A stretch of 64,000 nt of DNA from Bilabrum cf. latius (taxonomy: Eukaryota; Bigyra: Bicosoecida; Bigyra; Bicosoecida). Position numbers and translations under genes: made by a program. This document shows positions 48,508-59,024 of the stretch, piece after piece. The DNA is taken from NCBI GenBank assembly GCA_965178125.1, contig OZ237742.1, positions 992,001-1,056,000 of the forward strand, written 5' to 3'. Under the pieces are notes generated by a model that saw only the letters and a list, made by a program, of their open reading frames with translations, was not told the DNA's origin and did not search any database. The first letter of the stretch is position 1; every line of letters begins with the position of its first letter.

Positions 48508-51500
48508 TCAGCAGAACGACATGGGCTTGACGAGCGCCAGCCATCGCCGCACGGTCCTCTGCAGCAACGGGTCACCCCGCTGCGCCACCGCCGCTGCCTC
48601 CGCAGACGCCCTGGGTGCCAGTGCTCGAAGCAGGGTCGTGTGTGTCTGGGCCCCCGGCGTGGGCGCCGGGTCAAACACGGGCGATTCCTCCAAGGCGCTG
48701 CACAGCCACCAGCGCATCCCCGCCGCGCTGTCCTCGTCCACAGTCGCCACGGCGGTCCTCCAGTCCGTCTCGTGGCCCTCCACGGGGGGGCCGTACCCCG
48801 CCGCGCTCTCACGCAGCACCTCCTTGCCGCGCTGCAGCACGCCGCCGGGGCCGCCGCCGGCCTACCCATCGCCACCTGACCCCGCCCCCGCCTCCCCGGC
48901 GGCAGCACCGTCGGCTGCCCCTTGGCTGCCGCCGCCGTAGGACACGAACGGCAATGTCTTGGAGTCGGGCACGATCAAGGGCTCCGGATCCCCTACGGTG
49001 GCGTGGGGGGGCACCATCAGCTCGCGGCACCGCAGCACCGCAGCGTGCTGCGCGGCAGCCTCCCTGTCCCCCGCGGGCCAGCGCGGGTGAATGGCCCCCG
49101 CGCCCTCCTGGCACTGGGCTGACCTGGGTCCCAGCGGCCTCTGGTTCCACCGGGACCACTGCACCTCGAACGCCGCGCTGCACGTGGCGATCGCGGCGGC
49201 GCACGACTCCTCCAGCTGAGGGTCCTTGGCCACGGGGGGCAGCCCAGAGGCCTCGCACACCAGGCCGGGCCTGTCCGCGTCCTCCATGGCCGGCCGCACC
49301 AGCACGCCCGCCCTCCAGAGCCCCTCGGCAAGGGCAGAGGGGCGCATGGGCCGGTGCAGCAGAGAGCCCAGCTCGCGGATCCGGGGGGCCAGCAGCGCGC
49401 ACGTGTCGCCCTGCAGCAGCACCTGCAGGGTGAGCCTGGCCGTGTCCAGCGTGAACAGGCAGGCGGACTCGGGGGACGAGGCGGGACCCCTCGATGGGGA
49501 CGACCGGACCCCTTCGGTCCCAGGGGCAGCACCCGCTCCTGCTCCAGCAAAGACTCGTGGGGCCACCGGCCTGGCGCTCCACCCCTTGTACGGGATGTCC
49601 ACTTCGCGGGGCACAACGAGGGCCATGGCGGCCAGGCGCGTGGTCTTGAATGCCAGTTCCCTCGTGTCCTGGTCAAAGGCAGGCCCGCAGTCCTCCTCCT
49701 CCACCCACTGGCCCTTCCCCACGTCCCTGTAGCAGACCCTCAGGTCCTCGGGCACGAGCAGGTCGTCGGGCATGCGCACGTACAGCCGGGCGGCAGCCGC
49801 CATTCCCTGGCCCTCGTTGGGGTGCGGCCGGCGCTCGACCCCCTCCGCCAGCGCCGTCGTGCGCTGCATGTGCCACCGCTTCACGGTCTTGCCCTCCCCC
49901 GGCCGGGTGAGGAGCTCCGCAAAGACCACCCCGCCCAGCGGGACGTCATCGCTGGGCAGCAAACTGGGGTCCGTCCTGGCCCTGGCCTTCCGTGGCTCGG
50001 GTGGCACGGGGCCCGACCCGCTGAGCTGCTTGATTTTGAGCGCCGCCTCCGATTCGGGTTCTTCCTGCTCCTTCGACTCCTCACCCTCGCCCTCGGCCTC
50101 CCCCTCGGCGGCCCCTGCGGCTGCACCAGGGGGGTTGTCAGCCCCGGCCCCCGATGCTGGGGGCGGCTTGCCCCCTTCCTCCACCTCCTCATCCGCACCG
50201 CCCTCTTCCCCCTCTTCCCCCTCTTCCTCCCCCTCCTTGCCCTCCGCCTCGCCCTCGCCCTTCCCTGCGTCGCCGCTTGCCTCGGCCGCTGCTGCTGCTG
50301 CCACGGCTGCCGCGGCGGCGGCCGCCGCGTCCGTCTGGACGCTCTTCCGCCTCGCCCTGCTCTTGCTGCGAGCAATGGCTAGCTCGTACGCGAGTGCACT
50401 GCACGGCGGTGGCACCAGGTCGTTGGCTTTCGCAAAGGCCTCAGCATCGGCAGAGGCGTCGTCGGCGACGTCGACAGGCACGCGCACCACTCGAATCACA
50501 GAGTCTGGCGCCGTCAGCGCGCGGGGCAGCTCCAGTCGCACCCCCACCTCGGACCCCAGGTCCGCCCGCCCGAGCCGCAGGGGCGTGGCCATCGCGTTGC
50601 CCCAGATACCCACCCGAACCGGCCCGGCCTACCTGGAGAGCGAAATCTCGGGCTGTCCGGTCTTCCTCTCCACCGTGTACTTGCTCCTGTTGGCCAGCGT
50701 CCAGGCGCACCACCCATCCAGCCTCCTCCTCGTGGTGGCCCTGATCTTGCGCGCGAACTCGCGGGCTAGCGCTGCGCCCGCCCTATCGCCCTCTTCCGCG
50801 GCGCGCAGTGCCTCCGCGTCGGCCATCTGGGCCACCTGCTCTGCCACCTCGATGCGGGAGAGGTCACCCGTGTCCGTGTGTCCCCTATCCGCCGGCCTCG
50901 ACCGCACCGCCTCCTCGTCTTCCTCGTCCTGCTCGGCCAAAAAGGCGCGCATGTCTGGCTCCGAGGATGGGTCGGGAAGCGGGGAGCAGGCAGAGGTGAA
51001 GAGACGGCGCTCCGCTTCGGTCTTCCGCTTGGAGCGCAGCTGTCCCGACAGCCGCGCAGCGAGCGCTCGCTCCACCGCGGTATCTTCCTCGTTCTCGCCG
51101 CGGAGGCGCTCGAGCTCGCTGGATCGCGCCTCGCTGGCGGCGGTCCTTTGCGCAAAGTCATCCTCGGCTGCTTTCAAAGCCGCAGCCTCACGCTTCTATC
51201 GCTCTTCTGCGAATATATAACCTTGGATTTGGTTCGATTGAGCGCGGTGGGTCGCGCTGGGTGCTATAAGTGACAACGGAAGTTCTCGTTCGGGCAGCGC
51301 GACGGTCTCCGACATTGACAAACCCATCGCGGCTACGGCACATCGCAGAGATCACTGCACATACCTTCTCTGATTCGTCTTTCTTCTTCCTCCTGGGCGA
51401 GTCTCTCCGCCTCGATTTCCTCCTTGGACTTCTTCTTTCTTCGCTTTGGCTGCGATCGTCGTGCGCGCAAACACTGAAAGCAGCATCAGCGTATGGTGAT

Positions 51501-51549
51501 CCTGAATATGATAAGAATATAAATATGACATGCCTCGTAATCTCTCACC
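48508..51549 (-). CDS. DNAI7: Axonemal dynein light-intermediate-chain-like protein DNAI7 (CASC1, IC97)
   Basis: Exons proposed: 51549-51547 (the ATG alone), 51473-51365 and 51206-48508. Introns of 73 and 158 bp start GTGAGA and GTATGT and end TTTCAG and CGCAG, and phases agree, giving 936 residues. The start is basic (KRRKKKSKEEIEAERLAQEE), as in the family. A coiled-coil/helical N-terminal half leads to NRSKYTVERKTGQPEISLSR and then VGIWGNAMATPLRLGRADLG, the family's beta-rich core. A Glu/Ala/Gly-rich insertion of about 100 residues and the C-terminal domain (YVRMPDDLLVPEDLRVCYRD, DIPYKGWSARP) follow. Three TAGs are in frame (51192, 50629, 48862), and TGA at 48508 ends it. IC97/CASC1 associates with inner-arm dynein I1. 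The ATG-only first exon is the least certain part. Confidence 0.8.
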
Positions 51550-52346
51550 ATTAGTGTAGGCCCTAGCTATACAACGAAATGCTCATAAACGCACACAGGT
51601 ACCCGTTGAAACGAGCGGTTGCAACCAACAATAACTTGGGGCAGCGCTGAGCCAGTAGAGTAGAGGTCGCGGTCATTGATAAATTGGTATTGTAATATTC
51701 TACTACTGTGGGTGCTCCCGACAATGGATCTCTGCCGGCGGTGATTCGATGGTAGCGCTTCAACGGACACCCACCCTAGTGAAGGCTAGATACAAAGACT
51801 TTGAGCTGCACTCAACATAAATAGAGTGTAGATATATCTCTCTACATGGGAAGTGTATGAGACATGCGTGCTTGGATGGAGAGGAGCAGGCCGTTTGGCC
51901 AATGGCTGTGCGTAGCGGACCGGCGCTCAATATGGAAGATTCTATGAAGCGCGAAATTGATCCCATATGATCTGATGGCTGAAGCCAATTCAATTGAATG
52001 GTTTATTCCGTTGCTCTACAGGAGGTTACTCATGCAAGGAAGGGCGAAGTGCCGCTCTCAAATGGTTCCGCTGTTTTGCGCGGTGCCGAAGAGATCCGAT
52101 CCCAAAACCACTCAGGTTCACCAGACTCTTTGCTCGGTGAGCTTGGCCGTGTTGATGTCTCGTGCGCAGTTTTCTTTCACGGCGTGTATTTTAGTGACCA
52201 TATTATTGTATATTTGGCGTGGAATCATAGTTTGTATGCCTCGGACCCCAGAAATGTGCTGGCACGCCAAGGACGCTGGGCGCCTTTCGACTTCTTCGTG
52301 GTCTGTTTCCGTCATTCTACTTATGATCCGCAGGTGGGTTTTAAAT
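51550..52346. other. Divergent intergenic region, DNAI7 / RPL18
   Basis: About 800 bp, more AT-rich than the flanking genes, with no open frame carrying recognisable motifs. It must contain the RPL18 promoter. A CCGCAG just before the RPL18 start (52327-52332) could be the acceptor of a 5'-UTR intron, but I cannot identify its donor. Confidence 0.5.
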
Positions 52347-53118
52347 ATGGGCAAGGACATCGTAGCAGGTGGCCGCAACGTGGCGCACAAGCATAGGAAG
52401 GGGCCTAAGACCGACAACGTCTACATCAGGCTGCTCGTTAAGGTAAGCGACTGCAACTCATAGCTTGCGATTAGCTTGGCCGTGCCAATAGCCGCGCATA
52501 GTATTTGTATGGAATTCAATTCCATGGCCAGTCGTGTTGGCACCGTGGCCACCTAGGAACCTGCATCATGCACGCCCAACTGCATCTGCTGTCTGCTCTT
52601 GTGTTTCGCAGCTTTATGAGTTCCTGGTGCGCCGCACCGGCTCTGAGTTCTGCCGCGCTGTGTTGAAGCGCCTTATTATGTCTAGGACCAACCGCCCCGC
52701 GATGGGCCTGGCCCGCATCCAGCGCTTCATGGCCCCCAAGGCCGGCGCCGAGGACCGGTCCAAGAAGATCGCCGTGATCGTGGGCAGCGTCACCGATGAC
52801 GTGCGCCTGACCGGTTTCGAGTTCCCCGCCATGACTATCTGCGCACTGCGCGTGACCGAGGGCGCCCGCGCGCGCATCGAGGCCGCCGGCGGCAAGGTGA
52901 TGACGCTGGACCAGCTCGCCCAGGTGGCTCCCACCGGCGAGGGCACCGTGCTCATGCGCGGTCGCCGCACCACCCGCGAGTCTGCCAAGCACTTCGGAAC
53001 CCCCGGCCAGATCGGCAGCACTGCCGTGCCATTCGTGCGCTCCAAGGGCAACAAGTTCGAGCAGGCCCGCCTGCGCCGCAGCAAGCCCCGCACCAAGGTC
53101 AAGGCCATCAAGAAGTAA
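52347..53118 (+). CDS. RPL18: 60S ribosomal protein L18 (eL18)
   Basis: Exon 1 is 52347-52442 and exon 2 is 52612-53118. The 169-bp intron starts GTAAGC and ends TCGCAG, falling between LLVK and LYEF. The 200-residue product aligns with eL18 throughout: KTDNVYIRLLVKLYEFLVRR, AVLKRLIMSRTNRP, VIVGSVTDDVRLTGFE, CALRVTEGARARIEAAGGK and the basic C-terminus. It is a core protein of the large ribosomal subunit. It ends with TAA and uses no TAG, as expected for a highly expressed gene with strong C-ending codon bias. This gene anchors the intron structure of the organism. Confidence 0.98.
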
Positions 53119-53522
53119 GCTGCCTGCTGAAGACGGCTCTCATTGGGGTGGCTCGTCGGACGTGTTCGACGTGCCACTGGCTAGGATCTCGAATTGGTTT
53201 GTTTGGGTATGTGTGGCGGCAGCCGGCTGGCTGGCTAGCATGCCTGGTCAGCTGCCGCTCTGGGGGAGGAACATGGGGTGCTCGCCCTGTGAGCGCGAAG
53301 CTTGCGGCGCACGGATGATGCTGTGCTGTCGTGTGTGAGTGCTTGCAATCGAATCTAGGGTACTTCATGATGAAACTGGCATCCAGGTCGAGTCTGTCTT
53401 ATCCCAATGGGGATGGCCGACACATTCACACACCGCATCATGGTGCAGCAATCGAGAGTATGCTCGCATCCCCTTTCACTTTGTACCGGCACGCACGATC
53501 GTCCAAGCCACCCCTCCCTCCC
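53119..53522. other. Convergent 3' intergenic region, RPL18 / Notchless
   Basis: 404 bp between two convergent stop codons. It contains the 3' ends of both transcripts. No gene or structured element seen. Confidence 0.6.
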
Positions 53523-55349
53523 TCAATTCCTCCACATCTTGAGAGTCCGGTCCTTGCTCCCGGTCGCCACGCGGTCCCCCGCAGGCGACCAGTCCAGCGC
53601 GTACACCTCGTCAAAGTGACCCGCCAGCGTGCCCGCCGCCTTGCCCCTGGACTCCTTGCCCGCCACCCACAGCTTGGCCGTGGAGTCCTTGCTAGCAGAC
53701 ACCAGGAACCGGCTATCGGGGGACCAGCACACCTGGTACACGGGGCCCACGTGCCCGTGCAGAGTCACCAGGAACTTCCCAGAGTGCCCGTCCCACACAC
53801 GCACCTTCTTGTCAAAGGATGCGCTCGCAACGAACCTGCCGTCCGGTGAGAAGCTGATGTGGTTCACCGCGGCCTGGTGACCCGACATCCTCTGCTTCGG
53901 CCGAACACTCGTCACACCCGAACCGCCGCCCGAGGCCAGCGCCAGCGCCTTGCCCGGCTCCCAGAGCATCAGCGTGTAGTCGTCCGAGCAGCTCACCACC
54001 CTCTCGCCCCCCTGCCGCAGCGCCTCCCGGGCCCTCTCTCGCGCGATGGCCTGCAGGGCGAGCGGGTCTCCTCCGCCCTCCCCTTTACCGCCTGCCGCCT
54101 CGGTGCGAGGCCGCTTGGCGGGGCTAGAGCCAGCCGAGGTGCCACTCGCTGCTTTTGGCTAATCTGCACCGGCTCCGCTGGCTGCGGCGGTCGACGGACC
54201 CGACGATGATGACGCGGACGAGGACGAGGACGAGGAGGCGCTGGACGCTGACGGCGCCGCGGCTCCATCTCCTTCCTTCTCCTCTCCCTTGTTGCCTTTG
54301 GCAGTGGGCGGCTTGACCTCGCCCTTGGGCAGCTCTGACGGCTTCCCAAAGTGCAGGGCGCCCGTCCTCGCCACGTAGTCCGTGGACAGAGCCAGCGCGT
54401 TGACCCTGTGCCCGTGCCCTGCGAGCTCGGCCACCAGCACGCCCTTGCCCCCCTCCCCATCCTTGGGCACCCTCCAGCACTTGATCGTGCGGTCTCTGGA
54501 GCACGTGTACAGCAGCCCCGTGAGTCCCCACCGCACGCACTCCACGCTGTCCTTGTGCCCCGCCAGAGAGAACAGAAAGGTTCCCCTCGAGGCGTCCCAC
54601 ACGCGCACGGAACCGTCCTTAGAGGCAGTCGCGAGCCGCCTGCATGTGCCGCCCCTGGCCTCGCTAACGGGTTCCCACGCCATGGACGTGATCCAGGCCT
54701 TATGTCCCACCAGCGGCCGGCACGCCTCCTTGCCCGTGCCTGGGTGCCACACGCGAGCCACGCCAGAGTAGTCGCCGCTGGCGAAGAGCTTGCCGTCGGG
54801 GGAGAAGGCGGTGCACAGCACGTGCGACTTGTGGCCCTCGCACTTGTGCTTTGGCATGCTCATGAAGGCGTCCCAAAAGCGGACCAGGCCGTCACCGCCG
54901 CCGCTGGCCAGCACACTGCCGTCCGGGCTGAACGACACGTGCAGCACGGGGGCAGTGTGCCCCGTCATCGTGTCGGTGCAGCGGGTGACTGGCCGCACTC
55001 TATAAAGACTGAGGGGTTGGTATAGCACGGCCACGGTGCTTTCAGAAGTCAGCCCCTTTGACTTTGCAGACTGCCCCAGTGTGTTGCCCATCTGATCGCC
55101 GCCGATGAAGAAGCCATAGGGCATGATTTCATCGTTCCCGAGCGCCTAGTTCACAAACGATTCGAGCTATGCCGGTGTAGTCGTGCCGGGTACCTCAACG
55201 GCTCCTCCTGTGGGAACACCATCCAGTGTTTGCAGTTGCACAAAGAACGACGAAGAGTCTGCAGTGGCCTTTCCAGAAGCTTTGCTGAGAGATTCTTCCC
55301 CACCACCGATCTGCGATCTTGGACGCTTCAGCGATCCTTTCCCGCTCAT
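53523..55349 (-). CDS. NLE1: Notchless/Rsa4 WD-repeat ribosome-assembly factor
   Basis: A single exon of 608 residues from ATG 55349 to TGA 53523, with three in-frame TAGs (55167, 55146, 54159). The NLE domain at the N-terminus (FFVQLQTLDGVPTGGAVEVP, then LESFVN, ALGNDEIMPYGFFI) is recognised by the Rea1/Midasin MIDAS. It leads into RVRPVTRCTDTMTGHTAPVL and eight WD40 repeats (FSPDGSVLASGGGDGLVRFW ... ATGSKDRTLKMWRN). The protein releases factors from pre-60S particles with the AAA+ ATPase Rea1. The two N-terminal TAGs align with Gln in my recollection of yeast Rsa4 (EKQLEELLNQL), giving the best evidence for which residue UAG encodes. The third TAG is in a low-complexity insert between repeats four and five. 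Confidence 0.95.
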
Positions 55350-55671
55350 TAGATTGTATTCTGTTGGGGCAACTAGATCCAACTTATTGTTGCGAAGAAC
55401 TGCTCCTGAGGCAGTTCCGGTTTCATGACTGGGGTAAGGTGTACTTCTTGAATATTCGAACGCGGCGGCGTGCTGTGCAGGCGCACGCGGCCTAGGAATC
55501 GCTGGATTCCACGCATCACTGCATCCATTTTTATTGTGAATTAATTCAATATAATATATTTTTTGACCTCATCGGTTTAGGAGGCTGTGAGCGAGCTGTT
55601 AGACTCTGCACTGACAGTTCGACAACCGAGAGCGCGACAAACTGCAACAGCTGGGCGATCGCCGCGGATCC
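55350..55671. other. Divergent intergenic region, Notchless / DIPP-Nudix
   Basis: 322 bp between divergent starts. It is partly AT-rich (AATTCAATATAATATATT near 55543) and partly open in the Notchless frame upstream of its first ATG. Likely a bidirectional promoter with a TATA-like tract, but unproven. Confidence 0.4.
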
Positions 55672-57617
55672 ATGGACAAGCCGCCCTCTATTCGCACCGT
55701 GAGGTCAAGAGTCTGTTATTTGATTGGTTGTTTTTTATGATCTCGTGAACGCATACACAAGTCTTGCTGCATGCAGCGGCAAGAATTGTCTCGGACAAGT
55801 GATTCCCGACGCGCGGCCTCGACTACCGCTACCACACTTGCCTCGAACCGAAAGAAGCTTCGCAGTGGGACGCTGATGGATTTCGTCGTCGTGCAGGATG
55901 CATATGCCTTGCCCTTGCAGGGGAACTGCCGTTCCCAGTCACAGAGGACCTGGCATCGGTGATCCCCGACGGAAGCAGCATACCTACTGTGTCTGCTTGC
56001 GGGAGTGGGAGCGGCCAGATCCATGGCCGCTTGGGAGATGCGATTCGATATCGGTCTTCATTCGATCGCTCCGAGAGCGGGCTGTCCGAGTCCTCGGCCA
56101 GCAGCAGCTTGCTCGAGCCGATGAGCGCCCTGTTCGACCTGCCGGCCTCCTCTCGGACCTCCACGACGGGCACCGACAGAGCAGCCGAAGACGACGTCGC
56201 GGGGTTTATGGCAGAATCTCAATCGGCACATCGAGCCCCGGGGCCAGGCACCCAAACAGGTGGGCTACCCTCGCTCCCTCAGACACTGGAAGCCGCGGAT
56301 CGGTCATCGTCACCGGCTCAGCTGACCCCATCGGCGACCGCTGCAGCCGGCTCCAGTACCTTCCCGCCGATGCGGCATCGCCTCAGATCGACGCATGCGA
56401 CCGGAAGCCGACCGTCACCCGCGCGGCGCACAAGAAGCACAAACAGTAACGCAAGCGCCAGCACGGGCACAAGCACTAGCACCGGAGGCATCACGGCCGA
56501 CCTCACCAGCCGCCCGGCCACCCTGCAGCACCTCAGCCAGGCCGGGCAGGAGAGGCGCCCGCCCGTGTCATTCGCCACCGCGAAAGCCCCCCTCCTCGCC
56601 CTGCGAACCGTGCCCGAGTCCTCAACTGGACATGCGTCGGCAGCCGGCAAGGGGACATCATCAGAAGTCGTAACGCAGCACGAGACTGCTCCCAGTCCTG
56701 GTACCGGTACCGTCGCCGCCAGTGTCTCAGACACAGAAAAGTGGCCAGGTGTCGATGATAGCATGTCGCCTTCTTCTGGCCCGTGTCCCCGCCCCGACCT
56801 AAATGCAAGCAAGACCTCGCCCCACCTTGGAGCGGATGCAGCTGCACCTGCGCAGGCGGGGCCCCAATCCGTGGAGGGGGAGAACAAGAACGTGTCGGGC
56901 AGTGGCAGTGGCAGCACAGCCCAGGCCCAGGCACCTGTTGCGCCAGAGCAAGGCAGCGAGTCTGCCGGCATTGCTGCCGATGGCGCAGAAGACCGAGGCA
57001 GGGAACTGGACACTACGGGCCGTCAGCTCGATGGCAAATTGACCGGTGATGATGGTGACGCGCCGCCCTCGCCCTCACAGGGCTCCTCATCCGAGTTGCT
57101 GGGTGGCTGGCGCGTGCTGCTGATCCAGAGCCAGAGACACCCGGATTTCTGGAAGTTACCTGCGGGTGGGATCGAGGACGGGGAGGATGTGGAGTCGGCC
57201 GCCGTCCGAGAGACAGAGGAGGAGGCAGGGGTGCTGGGGCACGTGCTGGGCCCCCTGGGGCTCGTGGAGGACCTGCACAAGCGGTCCAGGACCTCGTACT
57301 ACCTGATGCGGGCCAACACCTGGCTCGCCGAGAGCGTGTATGAGGAGGGGCGCTCGGGGAGGGGGCGCCGGTGGTTCTCCCTCGAGCGCGCGATGGAGGC
57401 CGTGGCCGCCAGGCCGCACGCGCAGGAGGCGCTCAGGCGAGCCACGGGTGTGCTGAGAGGGTGCGGGGGGGAGGAGACGCTGCTCCGGAGGCAGATGGAA
57501 GCGAAGAGGGGGAAGCACTCGCACCCTCCCGCGGTTGAATCGGCCCTGCGGGGCTCGGCGCGGGCTCTTGCGCTTAAGCTGTCAAGGCCGGCTGGGCTCT
57601 CGCACGTGGAGGGGTGA
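55672..57617 (+). CDS. Diphosphoinositol-polyphosphate phosphohydrolase-type Nudix protein with a large internal insertion
   Basis: Exon 1 is 55672-55698 (MDKPPSIRT) and exon 2 is 55866-57617. The 167-bp intron starts GTGAGG and ends TTCGCAG and joins in phase, giving 592 residues. The first strand of the Nudix domain (WDADGFRRRAGCICLALAG) is close to human NUDT3 (DGDGYKKRAACLCF). About 390 residues of Ser/Thr/Ala/Pro-rich low complexity follow. The domain then resumes with GGWRVLLIQSQRHPDFWKLP and the full Nudix box GGIEDGEDVESAAVRETEEE plus AGV. Relatives remove beta-phosphates from inositol pyrophosphates or diadenosine polyphosphates. No TAG is used although the insert has many Gln codons. 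The insertion lies at the first beta-hairpin, so the fold can tolerate it. Confidence 0.82.
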
Positions 57618-57827
57618 CGTGACGCACGGAGTTTGTGTCGCTGTCTCGCTGCCGTGATCGTGTGGTTGTTAAGATACATGTATTGTTGGATCGCTACATG
57701 GCGACTAAATGAGAAAGATGAGGGAGCTTGATCTACAACCCGAAATCACACCATGTAGCGCATACTCATGCACGGCGATGCTCCACCCATTACAAACTCC
57801 CCACACACACACTATCTAGTCTACTCC

Positions 57828-58667
57828 TCAGAAGTAGGGCAGGCGGCCGCGGTTGGCCGTGTAGTTGGACCTGACGCGCATTGCCTCGATCTCGCTGTAC
57901 AAGGTGCCGTACGCGAACGCCATCAGCATCTCGCTGTTGAGAGCCTTGTTTCGCATAGCCATTGCCACAGCAACCTGCGGGGCAGCAACAATGCCCATCG
58001 TCATGAACGACGTGGAGAGCGATGCGGGATCCCTGCCGCCCTGCTCCAAAGACGTCCTGATGAGCTGCGCGCCCAAGACGTTGCCAAGGATAGGCCCAGC
58101 GGCCATAGCGGCAATCCTCTTCTGGTTTGCCCAGCAGGCCTCGGGGCTGATGGTGCCACCAGCCGGCAGCGCGCGGCGGTGCTCCCACACACCCGAGACT
58201 GCGAACGAAAGACACAACGGAGCGGCGAGGATGGAACAGCATGGGGCGGTCCAAAGACATTGGAAAAGCAGCGCAGTGGGAAGTACGCAATCAGCAGCCA
58301 CTACCAGAGCGGAACCCGCAAACGTTTCATCGCGAGCAAACCTGTTCATGCAACCTATCGTTGGGATGCGAATCGATTGGGCTCGCAACGCGGCCAATTC
58401 GGCGCGTCTCTACGCACCGCATTATCCCTGTCTAAAAATAACGCATTCCAAGTAAGTATCATTCAACCCAACACGCAACACGACGGCACATCAGGTGCTG
58501 CTGAGCGGATCGATCTCACTGAAGGAATGAGCTCCCAAGAAAATAAGCGATGAGATACCATGCCTAACAAAAGAAGGCATGATCCACCCCTGCGAGTGCT
58601 GAAACATATCAAGGCCTCGCACAGGCACGATACGCGGCTCCTCCGACTCCTTCTTCGCGGCAGCCAT
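57828..58667 (-). CDS. Small membrane protein of unknown function, about 172 residues
   Basis: Proposed exons are 58667-58520 and 58198-57828. The intron starts GTGAGA and ends in a pyrimidine-rich stretch plus TTCGCAG, and phases agree. It is long for this window (321 bp), so a middle exon is possible, since part of it is open in the downstream frame. The protein begins MAAAKKESEEPRIVPVRGLD, has a hydrophobic segment near residue 40 (HGISSLIFLGAHSF) and two more Ala/Gly-rich ones (IAAMAAGPILGNVLGAQLI; FMTMGIVAAPQVAVAMAM), and ends NRGRLPYF before TGA. I do not recognise the family. An organelle membrane protein is plausible. Confidence 0.5.
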
Positions 58668-59024
58668 GACGAAAACTTTGCTTTCGTCGTCCCGAGGCGC
58701 CCGCGGAGGGTTGCGAGCACTTTTGTGAGGAAAAGTCGGAATATCAATTTAGCTCGAGAACTGTGTGCCAGACGCGACGAGGGAGTCCAGAAGCAGGGTT
58801 TATTGCCCTTTGTTTGTTACCTAATTGGTCTATTTGGCATCAATTTGCCCCTTCGCGCTGGTTCGAGCCCTGAACCTACCTGGAGGCGCAGTAACTCCCC
58901 GTCGTGCGGCAAGGATCGCACCGCTGGCAAGCAGACTCCTAGACTCAGCTCAGACAGCTATTTTTGCGCATAGCTCGCAGTATAGGATTAACGGCTTACT
59001 GAATTTATTGGCTGAGTTCGAATA
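58668..59024. other. Divergent intergenic region
   Basis: 357 bp between the small membrane protein gene (-) and the SPRY gene (+). No coding frame or motif supported. A TTCGAGCC stretch near 58861 recalls a tRNA T-loop, but no cloverleaf can be drawn around it. Confidence 0.5.

Noticed and set aside
49772-51220. 482-codon plus-strand open frame
   Set aside because: Antisense shadow of DNAI7 in GC-rich DNA. Its product is low-complexity Ser/Ala/Pro.
53523-55349. UAG encodes Leu, Tyr, selenocysteine or pyrrolysine
   Set aside because: TAG positions fall in polar or charged contexts and on Gln/Glu in Notchless and Dcp2. They are spread over all gene types, unlike Sec or Pyl, and Sec uses UGA.
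58830-58890. tRNA suggested by a GGTTCGAGCCC T-loop-like string
   Set aside because: No acceptor, D or anticodon stems can be paired around it.
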